From: Demequina pelophila
GTDB taxonomy: Bacteria > Actinomycetota > Actinomycetes > Actinomycetales > Demequinaceae
DNA length: 64,000 nucleotides
Assembly: GCF_000971175.1 (NCBI RefSeq)
Contig: NZ_BBLY01000010.1
Location: 1 to 64,000 of the forward strand
Direction of reading: 5' to 3'
A program made the position numbers and the translations under genes. A model generated the notes under the pieces. That model made no database searches, was not told the origin of the DNA, and saw only the letters and a program-made list of their open reading frames with translations. Position 1 is the first letter of the stretch. Every line of letters starts with the position of its first letter. Below are positions 45,896 to 56,351 of this stretch, in pieces.

Positions 45896-46625
45896 CGACG
45901 AGGTGCTCGCCGCGCTCGCCTTCGGCGACCCGGTGGGCGCGGAGGATTCCGCCCACGTCGAGTCCTGCGCCGCCTGCCGCGCCGAGGTCGCCGAACTGCG
46001 CGCCTTCCAGGAGGTGCTGGTCGAAGCCGGCGCGGAGGGCCCGCTCGCGGCGCCGCCCGCGCGGGTGTGGGAGGGGATCCAGGCCGAACTGGCCCAGGAC
46101 GAGGCGACCGGGCGCCGGCCCGAGGCGATCCTGCGGGCCGAGCCCGTCTCTCTCGCCGAGCGGCGCGCGCGCCGCGAGCCCCGCCACCTGTTCAAGCCAT
46201 GGATCGTCGGCGCCGCCGCGGCGGCCGGCGTGGTCGTTGGCGGCGTGGGCGTGGGGCTCGTGATGGCGGGCGGCGACTCGTCGCCCCAGCAGGCCGTCGT
46301 GGCGCAGGCCGGCCTCGCGGATCTTGCCACGGAGCGGTCCGTGGGCGAGGCGCGGGTCGAGCGTCGCGACGACGGCACCGAGGTGCTGGTCATCGAGACG
46401 GAGTACGCGCCGGCCGAGGGCGGCGCGCTGGAGGTGTGGCTGATCGAGCCCGAGATCGTTGGGATGGTGTCGCTCGGCTTCCTCACCGCCGATGCGCAGG
46501 AGTTCGAGATCCCCGCGGGCTACGACGTCGCGGCGTTCCCCATCGTCGACATCTCCGTCGAGCCGTCGGACGGCGACCCGACGCACTCGGGCGACTCGGT
46601 CACGCGGGGCGTGCTCGAGAGCTGA
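45882..46625 (+). CDS. RskA-type anti-sigma factor
   Basis: 247 residues from the ATG at 45882, behind GGAGG and overlapping the sigma gene by 14 bases. The zinc motif H25-x3-C29-x2-C32 lies in the cytoplasmic part. A membrane helix spans 107-130 (WIVGAAAAAGVVVGGVGVGLVMAGG). The extracytoplasmic RskA domain follows (EVLVIETEYAPAEGGALEVWLIEPEIVGMVSLGFL). It should hold the partner sigma at the membrane until proteolysis. It is similar in plan to the C-terminal half of the fusion protein at 42041. Confidence 0.92.
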   Translation: MRHCDDEVLAALAFGDPVGAEDSAHVESCAACRAEVAELRAFQEVLVEAGAEGPLAAPPARVWEGIQAELAQDEATGRRPEAILRAEPVSLAERRARREPRHLFKPWIVGAAAAAGVVVGGVGVGLVMAGGDSSPQQAVVAQAGLADLATERSVGEARVERRDDGTEVLVIETEYAPAEGGALEVWLIEPEIVGMVSLGFLTADAQEFEIPAGYDVAAFPIVDISVEPSDGDPTHSGDSVTRGVLES

Positions 46626-46643
46626 GCCGTGGCGCCGCGCTCG

Positions 46644-46782
46644 GTCCGGGACAGTGTGGACCGCCAGCAAGCGGTTCTCGCGCGCTTCGGGACAGTGAGG
46701 ACCGCTGTGGCCCAACGGCCGCGGTCCCCACTGTCCCGCACCGCGCACAGACCCCGGATCTGCGGCCCTGAGTGTCCCGGAC
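46644..46782. repeat. Palindromic intergenic repeat, copy 2
   Basis: 139 bases matching copy 1 at 43338: GGGACAGTGTGGACCGC and GGGACAGTGAGGACCGC forward, then GCGGTCCCCACTGTCCC and GCGGCCCTGAGTGTCCC reversed. The words are conserved while the spacers differ, which suggests selection or mobility of the words. It fills most of the 219-base gap between the rskA-like and trkA genes; nothing else is seen there. Confidence 0.88.
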
Positions 46783-46844
46783 GGCGGCGGGCGCCGGGCG
46801 GCGGTCGGCGCCGGGCGCGGCAGGCCGGCCGCGCCGGAACCCCG

Positions 46845-47507
46845 CTACGGCCGCTGGGAGAAGCGCTCGAGGAGCTCGCCCTCGCCAGCGACCACCAGGA
46901 GGTCGTCGGGGCCCACGATGGTGTCCGGCTTCGCGTACTCGAAGTCCCGGCCCTGGGCCTTGACGCCGATCACGTGGACGCCGTACTTCTCCTCGAGCCC
47001 CAGCTTGTCGAGCGAGAAGTGGTGGGTCTCCTTGGGCGGGCGCATCTTCACGATGGTGAAGCCGTCCTCGATCTCGATGTAGTCGAGCATGCGGCCGCCC
47101 ACGGAGTGCGCGACGCGCGCGCCCGCGTCCGCCTCGGGCAGCACCACGTGGTGGGCGCCGATGCGCTCGAGGATGCGCTTGTGCTCCGTCGAGGTGGCCT
47201 TGGCCCAGATCTCGGGCACGCCTGCGTCGACCAGGTTTCCGGTGATGAGCACGGACGCCTCGAGCGAGGTGCCCACGCCCACCACGGCCGCGGCGAAGTC
47301 CTGCGCGCCGATCTGCTCGAGGGCGCGCGGGTCGGCGCCGTCGGCCTCGACGCAGGGCAGGCGTCGCGACCACCACTCGACCAGGTTCGGGTCGCGCTCC
47401 ACCGCGAGCACCTCGATATCCATCGAGTCGAGGGTGTCCGCGAGCGCGGAGCCGAACCGCCCCAGGCCGAAGACGAGGACGCCGGTGCGGGAGTCGTTGC
47501 TAGCCAA
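46845..47507 (-). CDS. trkA: Trk/Ktr potassium uptake regulatory subunit
   Basis: 220 residues. A KTN/RCK domain with Rossmann motif GLGRFGSALADTLDSMDIEVLAVERD binds nucleotide. The TrkA_C domain (ISEVKM-like DYIEIEDGFTIVKMRPPKETH onward) occupies about 140-215 and in this family often binds c-di-AMP. It gates the TrkH channel encoded just upstream on the same strand, which it overlaps by 8 bases. Confidence 0.94.
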   Translation of the reverse strand: MASNDSRTGVLVFGLGRFGSALADTLDSMDIEVLAVERDPNLVEWWSRRLPCVEADGADPRALEQIGAQDFAAAVVGVGTSLEASVLITGNLVDAGVPEIWAKATSTEHKRILERIGAHHVVLPEADAGARVAHSVGGRMLDYIEIEDGFTIVKMRPPKETHHFSLDKLGLEEKYGVHVIGVKAQGRDFEYAKPDTIVGPDDLLVVAGEGELLERFSQRP

Positions 47508-48909
47508 TGAGCGGCCTTTCTGACGGGTAGCGGATCACGCGCCGCTGACGGTTGAGCGCGAGGGCCGCGGCGATCGTGACCGACCCGAGGCGTCCCACGA
47601 ACATCAGTATGGTCAAGGTGAGCTTGGCGTCGGCCGGCAGATGCGACGTGATGCCCGTGGACAGGCCGCACGTGGCGTACGCGGAGACCACCTCGAACAG
47701 CACCTCGTCGAGCCTCAGCCCGATGGTGCCCGGCCGATACGGCAGGAACACGTCCGTGGTCTGCGCGAGCATGATGCCCGAGCCCAGGATCACGAACGCC
47801 AGCGAGATGACCGTCACCGCGACGGCGAGGCGCAGCACCTCGGTGCCGATGCGCTTGCCGAACGCCTCGATGTCGCGGCGGCCTCGCGCCTCCGCCCAGA
47901 TCGCGAGGATGAGGACCGCGACGGTGGTGACGCGGATGCCGCCCGCGGTGCCGCCCGAGCCGCCGCCGATGAACATCAGCACGTCCTCGAGCAGCCACGT
48001 GTGCTCGTGCATGGAACCGTGGTCGATCGCCGAGAACCCGCCGGAGCGCTGGTTGATCGACACGAAGAGCGTCTGCCACACCTTGGTCGCGTGATGGTAT
48101 TGGCCCAGCGTCGCGGGGTTGTTCCACTCGAACAGCGCGAGCATGCCCGCGGAGATCACGGACAGCAGGCCCACCATGACGAGCGTGAGCTTCGTGTGCA
48201 GCGACCACTCGCGCGGGTGGCGCCACGACCGCAGGAGGTTGAGGTAGACGGGGAAGCCCAGGCCGCCGATGAACACGCCCAGCGCGATGGGCGCGCGGAA
48301 CAGCGGGTCCGAGGCGAACGGGATGATGCCGTTGGGGTCGGGCACGAATCCGGCGTTGTTGAACGCGGAGATCCCGTAGAAGATCGCGTGCCAGATCGCG
48401 GTGGGGAGGTGCTCGTGATGGGCGAGGAGCCGCCAGAACAGCACGAACGCGATCGACAGCTCGGTCGCCGTGGACACGATGATGATGGTGCGCAGCAGCT
48501 GGCGCACGTCGCCCAGGCCGGTCGCGCGCGCCTCGCCGGCCGCGAGGATGCGCTGCGTGAGGCCGATGCGCCGCGAGACCGCGAGCCCCAGCAGCGACGC
48601 GAGCGTCATGATGCCCAGGCCGCCCACCTTGATGGCGAACAGGATGACGCCCTGGCCGAACCCCGACCAGTACGAGCCCGTGTCGACCGTGACCAGGCCG
48701 GTCACGCACACCGCGGAGGTCGCGGTGAAGAGCGCGTCGATGAACGGCGCGCGCACACCCGACTGGGTGGCCTGGGGGAGCGACAGGAGGCCCGCGAAGA
48801 ACAGGGTGACCAGGCCGAACGCGCCGAGGGCGAGGCGCGCGGGGGACTGCAGCCCCACGCGGTCGAACCACTCCCTCGCGCGCTCACGCGCGGCACGCAG
48901 GACGGGCAT
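47500..48909 (-). CDS. trkH: Trk/Ktr potassium channel subunit
   Basis: 469 residues with the eight-helix, four-pore-loop plan of KtrB/TrkH. Selectivity-filter segments include TSAVCVTGLVTVDTG, FNNAGFVPD, NQRSGGFSAID and YATCGLSTGI. The conserved Arg in helix D4M2 is probably in FVGRLGSVTIAAAL near the end. The start follows AAGGAG. It forms an operon with trkA (overlap) and imports K+ for turgor and pH control. Confidence 0.95.
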   Translation of the reverse strand: MPVLRAARERAREWFDRVGLQSPARLALGAFGLVTLFFAGLLSLPQATQSGVRAPFIDALFTATSAVCVTGLVTVDTGSYWSGFGQGVILFAIKVGGLGIMTLASLLGLAVSRRIGLTQRILAAGEARATGLGDVRQLLRTIIIVSTATELSIAFVLFWRLLAHHEHLPTAIWHAIFYGISAFNNAGFVPDPNGIIPFASDPLFRAPIALGVFIGGLGFPVYLNLLRSWRHPREWSLHTKLTLVMVGLLSVISAGMLALFEWNNPATLGQYHHATKVWQTLFVSINQRSGGFSAIDHGSMHEHTWLLEDVLMFIGGGSGGTAGGIRVTTVAVLILAIWAEARGRRDIEAFGKRIGTEVLRLAVAVTVISLAFVILGSGIMLAQTTDVFLPYRPGTIGLRLDEVLFEVVSAYATCGLSTGITSHLPADAKLTLTILMFVGRLGSVTIAAALALNRQRRVIRYPSERPLIG

Positions 48910-48997
48910 CGGTCTCCTTCATCGCCGCGCCGGGGCGCGGGGTGGCCGGGAGCCCGGACGGGGTCCCCACCCCCCATCATCGTCACGTGTCGCACAC

Positions 48998-49026
48998 TTC
49001 ACAACTGTCACTCCAGCACCTACAGT
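48998..49026 (+). promoter_or_regulatory. Promoter of the BldC-like gene
   Basis: TTCACA (48998-49003), 17 bases, TACAGT (49021-49026): a good housekeeping-type promoter about 50 bases upstream of the start codon. Confidence 0.75.
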
Positions 49027-49079
49027 GGGGAATGCATCCGGCCGATGACAGGGCAGGACGCATCGAAGGGACAACACAC

Positions 49080-49316
49080 ATGGCAGACAGCCCGCAGCGC
49101 ACCTCGTTCATGACGGTGAACGAGGTGGCCCAGATGGTGCGTGTGTCCCGCATGACCGTCTACCGGTGGATTCACGCGGGCGAACTGCCCGCGGTGCGCT
49201 TCGGACGGTCCTTCCGCGTGCCCCAGCAGGCCGTCGAGCACTTCATGGAGCAGGCCGCCATGGCGGGGGTCCGTTATCACGAAGATGACGAGCAGGCGAC
49301 CGGCACGGTAGGCTAG
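49080..49316 (+). CDS. BldC-like helix-turn-helix DNA-binding protein
   Basis: 78 residues from the ATG at 49080, after GAAGGGA. The excisionase/MerR-like winged helix is [48 protein letters not shown] (10-57), nearly the whole protein. This is the BldC family of small actinobacterial regulators that bind DNA as cooperative head-to-tail oligomers. The short tail is acidic. Its targets are unknown. Confidence 0.92.
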   Translation: MADSPQRTSFMTVNEVAQMVRVSRMTVYRWIHAGELPAVRFGRSFRVPQQAVEHFMEQAAMAGVRYHEDDEQATGTVG

Positions 49317-49402
49317 GCGGCTGTCTGTCGCGTCCAGCGCGATCTGGACGTCGGCGTGCTCGTCACGCTCCGCAGCAACTGTCATCGAATGAGGTAGGTC
49401 CC

Positions 49403-49501
49403 GTGGGTTCTGTCATCAAGAAGCGTCGCAAGCGCATGTCGAAGAAGAAGCACCGCAAGCTGCTTCGTAAGACGCGTCACCAGCGCCGCAACAAGAAGTA
49501 A
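49403..49501 (+). CDS. Very small basic ribosomal protein (bS22 / AURKAIP1-COX24 family)
   Basis: 32 residues with a GTG start behind GAGGTAGGTCCC. The sequence is almost all Lys, Arg and His ([19 protein letters not shown], then [11 protein letters not shown]), matching the small-subunit protein first seen as an extra protein in mycobacterial ribosomes. It is conserved downstream of the BldC-like gene in actinobacteria. It is followed by a terminator. Confidence 0.95.
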   Translation: MGSVIKKRRKRMSKKKHRKLLRKTRHQRRNKK

Positions 49502-49519
49502 GGGCGAAACGCCCTCGCG

Positions 49520-49560
49520 AGGCCCGCATCGTCCCCGGACGGTGCGGGCCTTCTGCCTTT
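49520..49560 (+). terminator. Terminator after the small ribosomal protein gene
   Basis: Arms AGGCCCGCA and TGCGGGCCT pair perfectly (9 bp) around TCGTCCCCGGACGG, followed by the T-rich tail TCTGCCTTT. The loop contains the recurrent GCATCGTCCCCG word. Confidence 0.85.
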
Positions 49561-49644
49561 CCAGGGACGATGCGCCGGTCGCGCACTCGCGTTCCGCGGG
49601 CGCGGAAGCGGCTCGCCTGTCCAGCGCGCCGGAGCGCCGGTCGA

Positions 49645-50445
49645 ATGGGGTTCATGATCCTGAACCGTGTCCGCGTCGCAGTTGCGCGTGTTCTGCCAGA
49701 GCGGGTGGCGCTGCCCGCTCTGGTGGAGCTGTTGCTCACCACCGCGCTGATCTTCCTGGTCGTCCTCGCCGTGCGCTACGTGTTCGGCACTCCGTTGGGT
49801 CCTCGACCAGAGTCCACCGTAGGCAGCCTCGCACTGATCGGAATCGTGGTGGGGGTGCTGCTCTGGGTCGTCATCGAGTCGCGACCAGGCCGGTACAGCG
49901 GTGGTCATGTCAATCCGGCGATCACCGTGCCGCTGTGGATCCTGGGGCTGTGCCCGCGCGAGCGCGTGCTGCCCTACGTCGGCGCCCAGTTGCTGGGCTC
50001 GGTGCTCGGCACGTGGCTCGCGGACGTGGCGACCGGTGGGGAGGTGGCTGAGATCGGCTATGCACTCATTCGGCCCGCGGCATCGGTTGCTGGCGCCACG
50101 GTGCTGGCGGTGGAGGCCGGCGTGGGCGGAGTGCTGGTGTTGGCGGTCGCATGGACTGTCGCGCGCCTGCCGCGCGTCCCGGTCTCGGTGGTGATCGGCG
50201 TCTTCGTCGCGGTCCAGCTAGTAGCGCTCGGCCAGTGGACCGGTGGTGTGTTGAGCCCCGCCCGCCAGTTTGGATCCGCGGTCCTGAGTTCGGAGCTGGC
50301 TGTCGCGGCCCCGTCGTTGGTCGGACCAATCCTGGGTGCAGCGCTGGCTGCCACCCTGATCAGGCAGGCCGGCTGGTGGTCGCCGTCAGCGGTCGAGCAG
50401 ACCGCCGAGCGTGCGGACGAAGCTCGCGTAGCAGCGGGCGCCTGA
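49645..50445 (+). CDS. MIP-family (aquaporin-like) channel
   Basis: 266 residues from the ATG at 49645; an ATG at 49654 with GGGG close by is an alternative. About six membrane helices are present. The first half-helix motif is intact (SGGHVNPAITV). The second reads GGVLSPARQFGSAV, so NPA has become SPA, with the following Arg kept. Helix 1 has the Glu in LPALVELLLTTALIF. It could pass water, glycerol or another small solute. It stands between the terminator of the preceding operon and the convergent PRD regulator gene. Confidence 0.88.
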   Translation: MGFMILNRVRVAVARVLPERVALPALVELLLTTALIFLVVLAVRYVFGTPLGPRPESTVGSLALIGIVVGVLLWVVIESRPGRYSGGHVNPAITVPLWILGLCPRERVLPYVGAQLLGSVLGTWLADVATGGEVAEIGYALIRPAASVAGATVLAVEAGVGGVLVLAVAWTVARLPRVPVSVVIGVFVAVQLVALGQWTGGVLSPARQFGSAVLSSELAVAAPSLVGPILGAALAATLIRQAGWWSPSAVEQTAERADEARVAAGA

Positions 50446-52281
50446 CAGCAGGGCGGACACGCTCGCGGGGTCGTTCAACACACCGATCAGCTGGTCGAGA
50501 ACCGTCCGGAAGACGGCGCGCTGGTCGGGGCTGACGGCCAACAGGACCACCAGGCGCACCGACGCGTCGCCCCACGGCATCGCCCGGTCCGCCACCATCA
50601 CGGAGATGCCTGTCGCTCGGGCGTTGTGGAGCAGGGAGTGTGGCACAGCGAACTGCGGGCCGAACGCCGTGGACGAGCGGCGCTCGCGGTCGAGCACATC
50701 GTCGATGAAGGCCTCGTCGACGTACCCTTCGCGGTGCATCGTGGCGCACATGCGCTCGAGTGCCTCCTCCCGGGAGCCCGCGCGCTCGACCGCGTGGAAC
50801 AGGGCCGGGTCGACGAGCGACAGCACCTGCGAGCGCAACTGCTGCTTGGAGATGCGGGCGCGCTCGGAAGCGATGGCGCTGCGCACGCGCGCAATGTCAT
50901 CCGCGCTCATGAAGGGGCTCACGCGGACCACCGGGGCGGCGACGTCCGGACCCAGGTCGACGGCCGAGACCACCAGGTCCGTCGTGACCTGGGACCAGTC
51001 ATGGTCGAGAGCGGTGATGATGTCCTCGACCACCGCGGCATCGGCGGTCGCCTCACGCAGCCGCCGCGCGGCCTCCGTGTGGAGGTCGTGGTACTGCGGC
51101 ACCACGCAGGACACCCGCACCATGGGTCCGCGCTCGAGCTCGCGCTGGAAGAGCGTGCCCAAATGGAAGGAGAGGAAGTCAACCTCGCCGCCGCGGATCT
51201 GGACGCCCGCCCGCGCCTCGAGCGCGCTGGCGAACAGCAGCGCCATCTCGTGGAGGAGCGGGTGCATCGACTTGAACGCCCCGCCCAGCGGGTTGCGCAG
51301 ACCGCGCCCGGTGCGTGCACGGGACAGCAGTGTCTGCACGTGCAGGCTCAGCCCGCTGAGGCTGCGCTCGTCCGCGACCTCGAGGCCGTAGTACTCGGAG
51401 ACGACGCGCATCGAATCGTGCACCAATTGCCGCACTTCGGTCGTGGTATCGGGGCTCTCGGAGTCGCCGAAGCGCGCGACGATGATGTCGCAGAGCAGTG
51501 CGCGTTCCTCGGGGGGCAGCGTGGTGCCGCACATCGTCTCGATCGCCTCGACCACGCCGTCGAGCGCGGGGGCCTGCGCCCCCGTATGCCCGGAGATGCT
51601 GTCGATCGTGTGGCCGGCCCGCACCCGGTCGGCGGCGATCACCAGGTGGATCACCAGATCGTTGAGCGCGTACTCGTTGACGTTGAGGTCGCATGCCGCC
51701 AACGCCGCGCGGGTGCTGCGGCGCAGGGCGCGCACGTCGAGGTCGGGATAGTCCTGCTCGAAGGCGTGCAGCGCCGCCGGGTTGGCGCCTTCGGCGGCGT
51801 CGAGCAGCACCTGGCGCACCAGGCGCCGCTTGTTGCGCTCGCTACCTTCGACGCGCACGGTGCTCCGGTCGCGCCGCAGGCGCAGGTCGTGGATGACGAA
51901 GAGTTCGCGGACCCGCGTGAGGTCCGCCTCGATCGTTTCGAAGCTCACCGCGAGGCGCTGAGTGAGGTCGTCCACCGACACGCCCTCGGGCGCCGCGACC
52001 ACCTCGCGCGCGATGAAGCACAGGCGCTGGCGCGGGGTGTCGATCCGGCGGCGACCGTGCCCCTGGCGCGATCGATATCGCTGGTACATGGCGATATCGA
52101 GGGTGTAGCCCTGGTGGGAGGCCTGCACCATCGTGGTGCCGGCGCGCGCGTTGAGCGCCTTGACGTCCTGGCGGATGGTGCGGCTGGTCACCTCGAGCGC
52201 GGTGGCCAGCACGGCCCCGGGCACGGGCGCGGAGGCGTGGCGCAACTCACGGAGCAGTGCCTCGCGGCGGTCGATGGTCAT
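50386..52281 (-). CDS. PRD-domain transcriptional regulator with EIIB- and EIIA-like domains
   Basis: 631 residues from the ATG at 52281. Order: winged helix (1-65, LLRELRHASAPVPGAVLATALEVTSRTIRQDVKALN); second winged helix (about 90-150); PRD1 (about 170-280, with LNDLVIHLVIAADRVRAGH); PRD2 (about 295-395, with GLSLHVQTLLSRARTG); a short EIIB-like domain; and an EIIA domain (about 485-631) with phospho-His H548 in FAVPHSLLHNARATG. Such MtlR/LicR-type activators are switched by PTS phosphorylation. It is divergent from the PTS operon, with three palindromes between. It overlaps the aquaporin gene's 3' end by 60 bases. Confidence 0.93.
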   Translation of the reverse strand: MTIDRREALLRELRHASAPVPGAVLATALEVTSRTIRQDVKALNARAGTTMVQASHQGYTLDIAMYQRYRSRQGHGRRRIDTPRQRLCFIAREVVAAPEGVSVDDLTQRLAVSFETIEADLTRVRELFVIHDLRLRRDRSTVRVEGSERNKRRLVRQVLLDAAEGANPAALHAFEQDYPDLDVRALRRSTRAALAACDLNVNEYALNDLVIHLVIAADRVRAGHTIDSISGHTGAQAPALDGVVEAIETMCGTTLPPEERALLCDIIVARFGDSESPDTTTEVRQLVHDSMRVVSEYYGLEVADERSLSGLSLHVQTLLSRARTGRGLRNPLGGAFKSMHPLLHEMALLFASALEARAGVQIRGGEVDFLSFHLGTLFQRELERGPMVRVSCVVPQYHDLHTEAARRLREATADAAVVEDIITALDHDWSQVTTDLVVSAVDLGPDVAAPVVRVSPFMSADDIARVRSAIASERARISKQQLRSQVLSLVDPALFHAVERAGSREEALERMCATMHREGYVDEAFIDDVLDRERRSSTAFGPQFAVPHSLLHNARATGISVMVADRAMPWGDASVRLVVLLAVSPDQRAVFRTVLDQLIGVLNDPASVSALLSGARCYASFVRTLGGLLDR

Positions 52282-52356
52282 CGTTGTCCTTCGATCGAAC
52301 GGAATTACCGAGTATCCGAGGGCGCGATGCGGCCAGTTGGGGGCGAAGGTCCCGAT

Positions 52357-52446
52357 TTCCGCCGTCGCGGAAGCGGTTTGGGGCGGCGCGGGCTTCCGCG
52401 ACCGCGGAAGCCGTGTGCGGCGGTGATCAATTCCGCGGCCGCGGAA
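52357..52446. promoter_or_regulatory. Array of three 16-bp palindromes between the PRD regulator and PTS operon
   Basis: TTCCGCCGTCGCGGAA (52357-52372), TTCCGCGACCGCGGAA (52394-52409) and TTCCGCGGCCGCGGAA (52431-52446). Each starts exactly 37 bases after the previous, and the 21-base spacers are partly alike, so this is a 37-bp repeated operator unit. They lie centrally in the 286-base divergent gap and are the likely binding sites of the PRD regulator. Confidence 0.85.
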
Positions 52447-52567
52447 CCCCGTTGCCTGTCGAAAGGGCTTGCGCAACCGCGAGGGTGGGTCCACGGCAAG
52501 CTCCCGCCGACAAGATGGCGGGACCGGACGCGGGGCACGAAGACGTGCGCCGCGGAGAGGAGCTCCG

Positions 52568-52887
52568 ATGAGCACCACGCGAGTTTTGCTGGTCTGCGGA
52601 TCAGGCGCCAGCAGCGGTTTCATGGCGGCGAACATTCGCAAGGCCGCGACCGCGCAGGGCATGGACGTCAGCGTCATCGCCCGCAGCGAGAGCGAGATCG
52701 AGAACTACGTCGAGGACATCGACGTCCTCATGGTGGGCCCGCACCTGGCCTACATCGTCGACGAGGTCGACGAGTACATCGGTGACAACCCCGTCACCGT
52801 CATCCTGATGAAGCCCGCGTACTACGCGACGCTCGACGGCGAGCAGGCGCTCGCCCACATGCTCGCGGAGACGGGGGTCCCCGCATC

Positions 52888-52891
<4 letters not shown>
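52568..52891 (+). CDS. celA: PTS lactose/cellobiose-family IIB component
   Basis: 107 residues from the ATG at 52568, behind GGAGAGGAGC. The phosphorylated Cys is C10 in the P-loop-like motif VLLVCGSGASSGFMA. The remainder (IENYVEDIDVLMVGPHLAYIVDEV) fits the IIB fold. It passes phosphate from IIA to the incoming sugar. It overlaps the IIC gene by 4 bases. Confidence 0.95.
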
Positions 52892-56063
<3,172 letters not shown>

Positions 56064-56077
56064 GAAGGACGCTCATC

Positions 56078-56350
56078 ATGGCAACACGCACCGTCGAGGT
56101 CGGCTCGTCCGTCGGCCTGCACGCCCGGCCCGCCTCGCTGTTCGTCGAGGCGGCCCAGGCCACCGGTCTCGCCATCGAGATCGGCCGTCCTGACGCCGAC
56201 CTCATCGACGCGGCGAGCATCCTTGGCGTCATGGCGCTCGGCGTCAAGCACGGCGAGCCCGTGCGACTCGTGGCCGAGGGCGACGGCGCCGACGCGGCGT
56301 TGGACTCCTTGGTGGAGTTGCTCGAGCGCGACCTCGACGCGGAGGCCTGA
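56078..56350 (+). CDS. ptsH: PTS phosphocarrier protein HPr
   Basis: 90 residues behind AGGAAGGACG. The phospho-His is H15 in GLHARPASLFV. The regulatory-Ser region reads DAASILGVMALG (S47). HPr transfers phosphate from enzyme I to IIA proteins. Having it inside a sugar-specific operon is unusual, since it normally sits with a general pts locus. It lies between the GH1 and enzyme I genes. Confidence 0.95.
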   Translation: MATRTVEVGSSVGLHARPASLFVEAAQATGLAIEIGRPDADLIDAASILGVMALGVKHGEPVRLVAEGDGADAALDSLVELLERDLDAEA

Positions 56351-56351
56351 C

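Noticed and set aside
46629-47510. 293-codon plus-strand frame over the palindromic repeat and trkA
   Set aside because: It is antisense to trkA, and its start lies in the repeat element.
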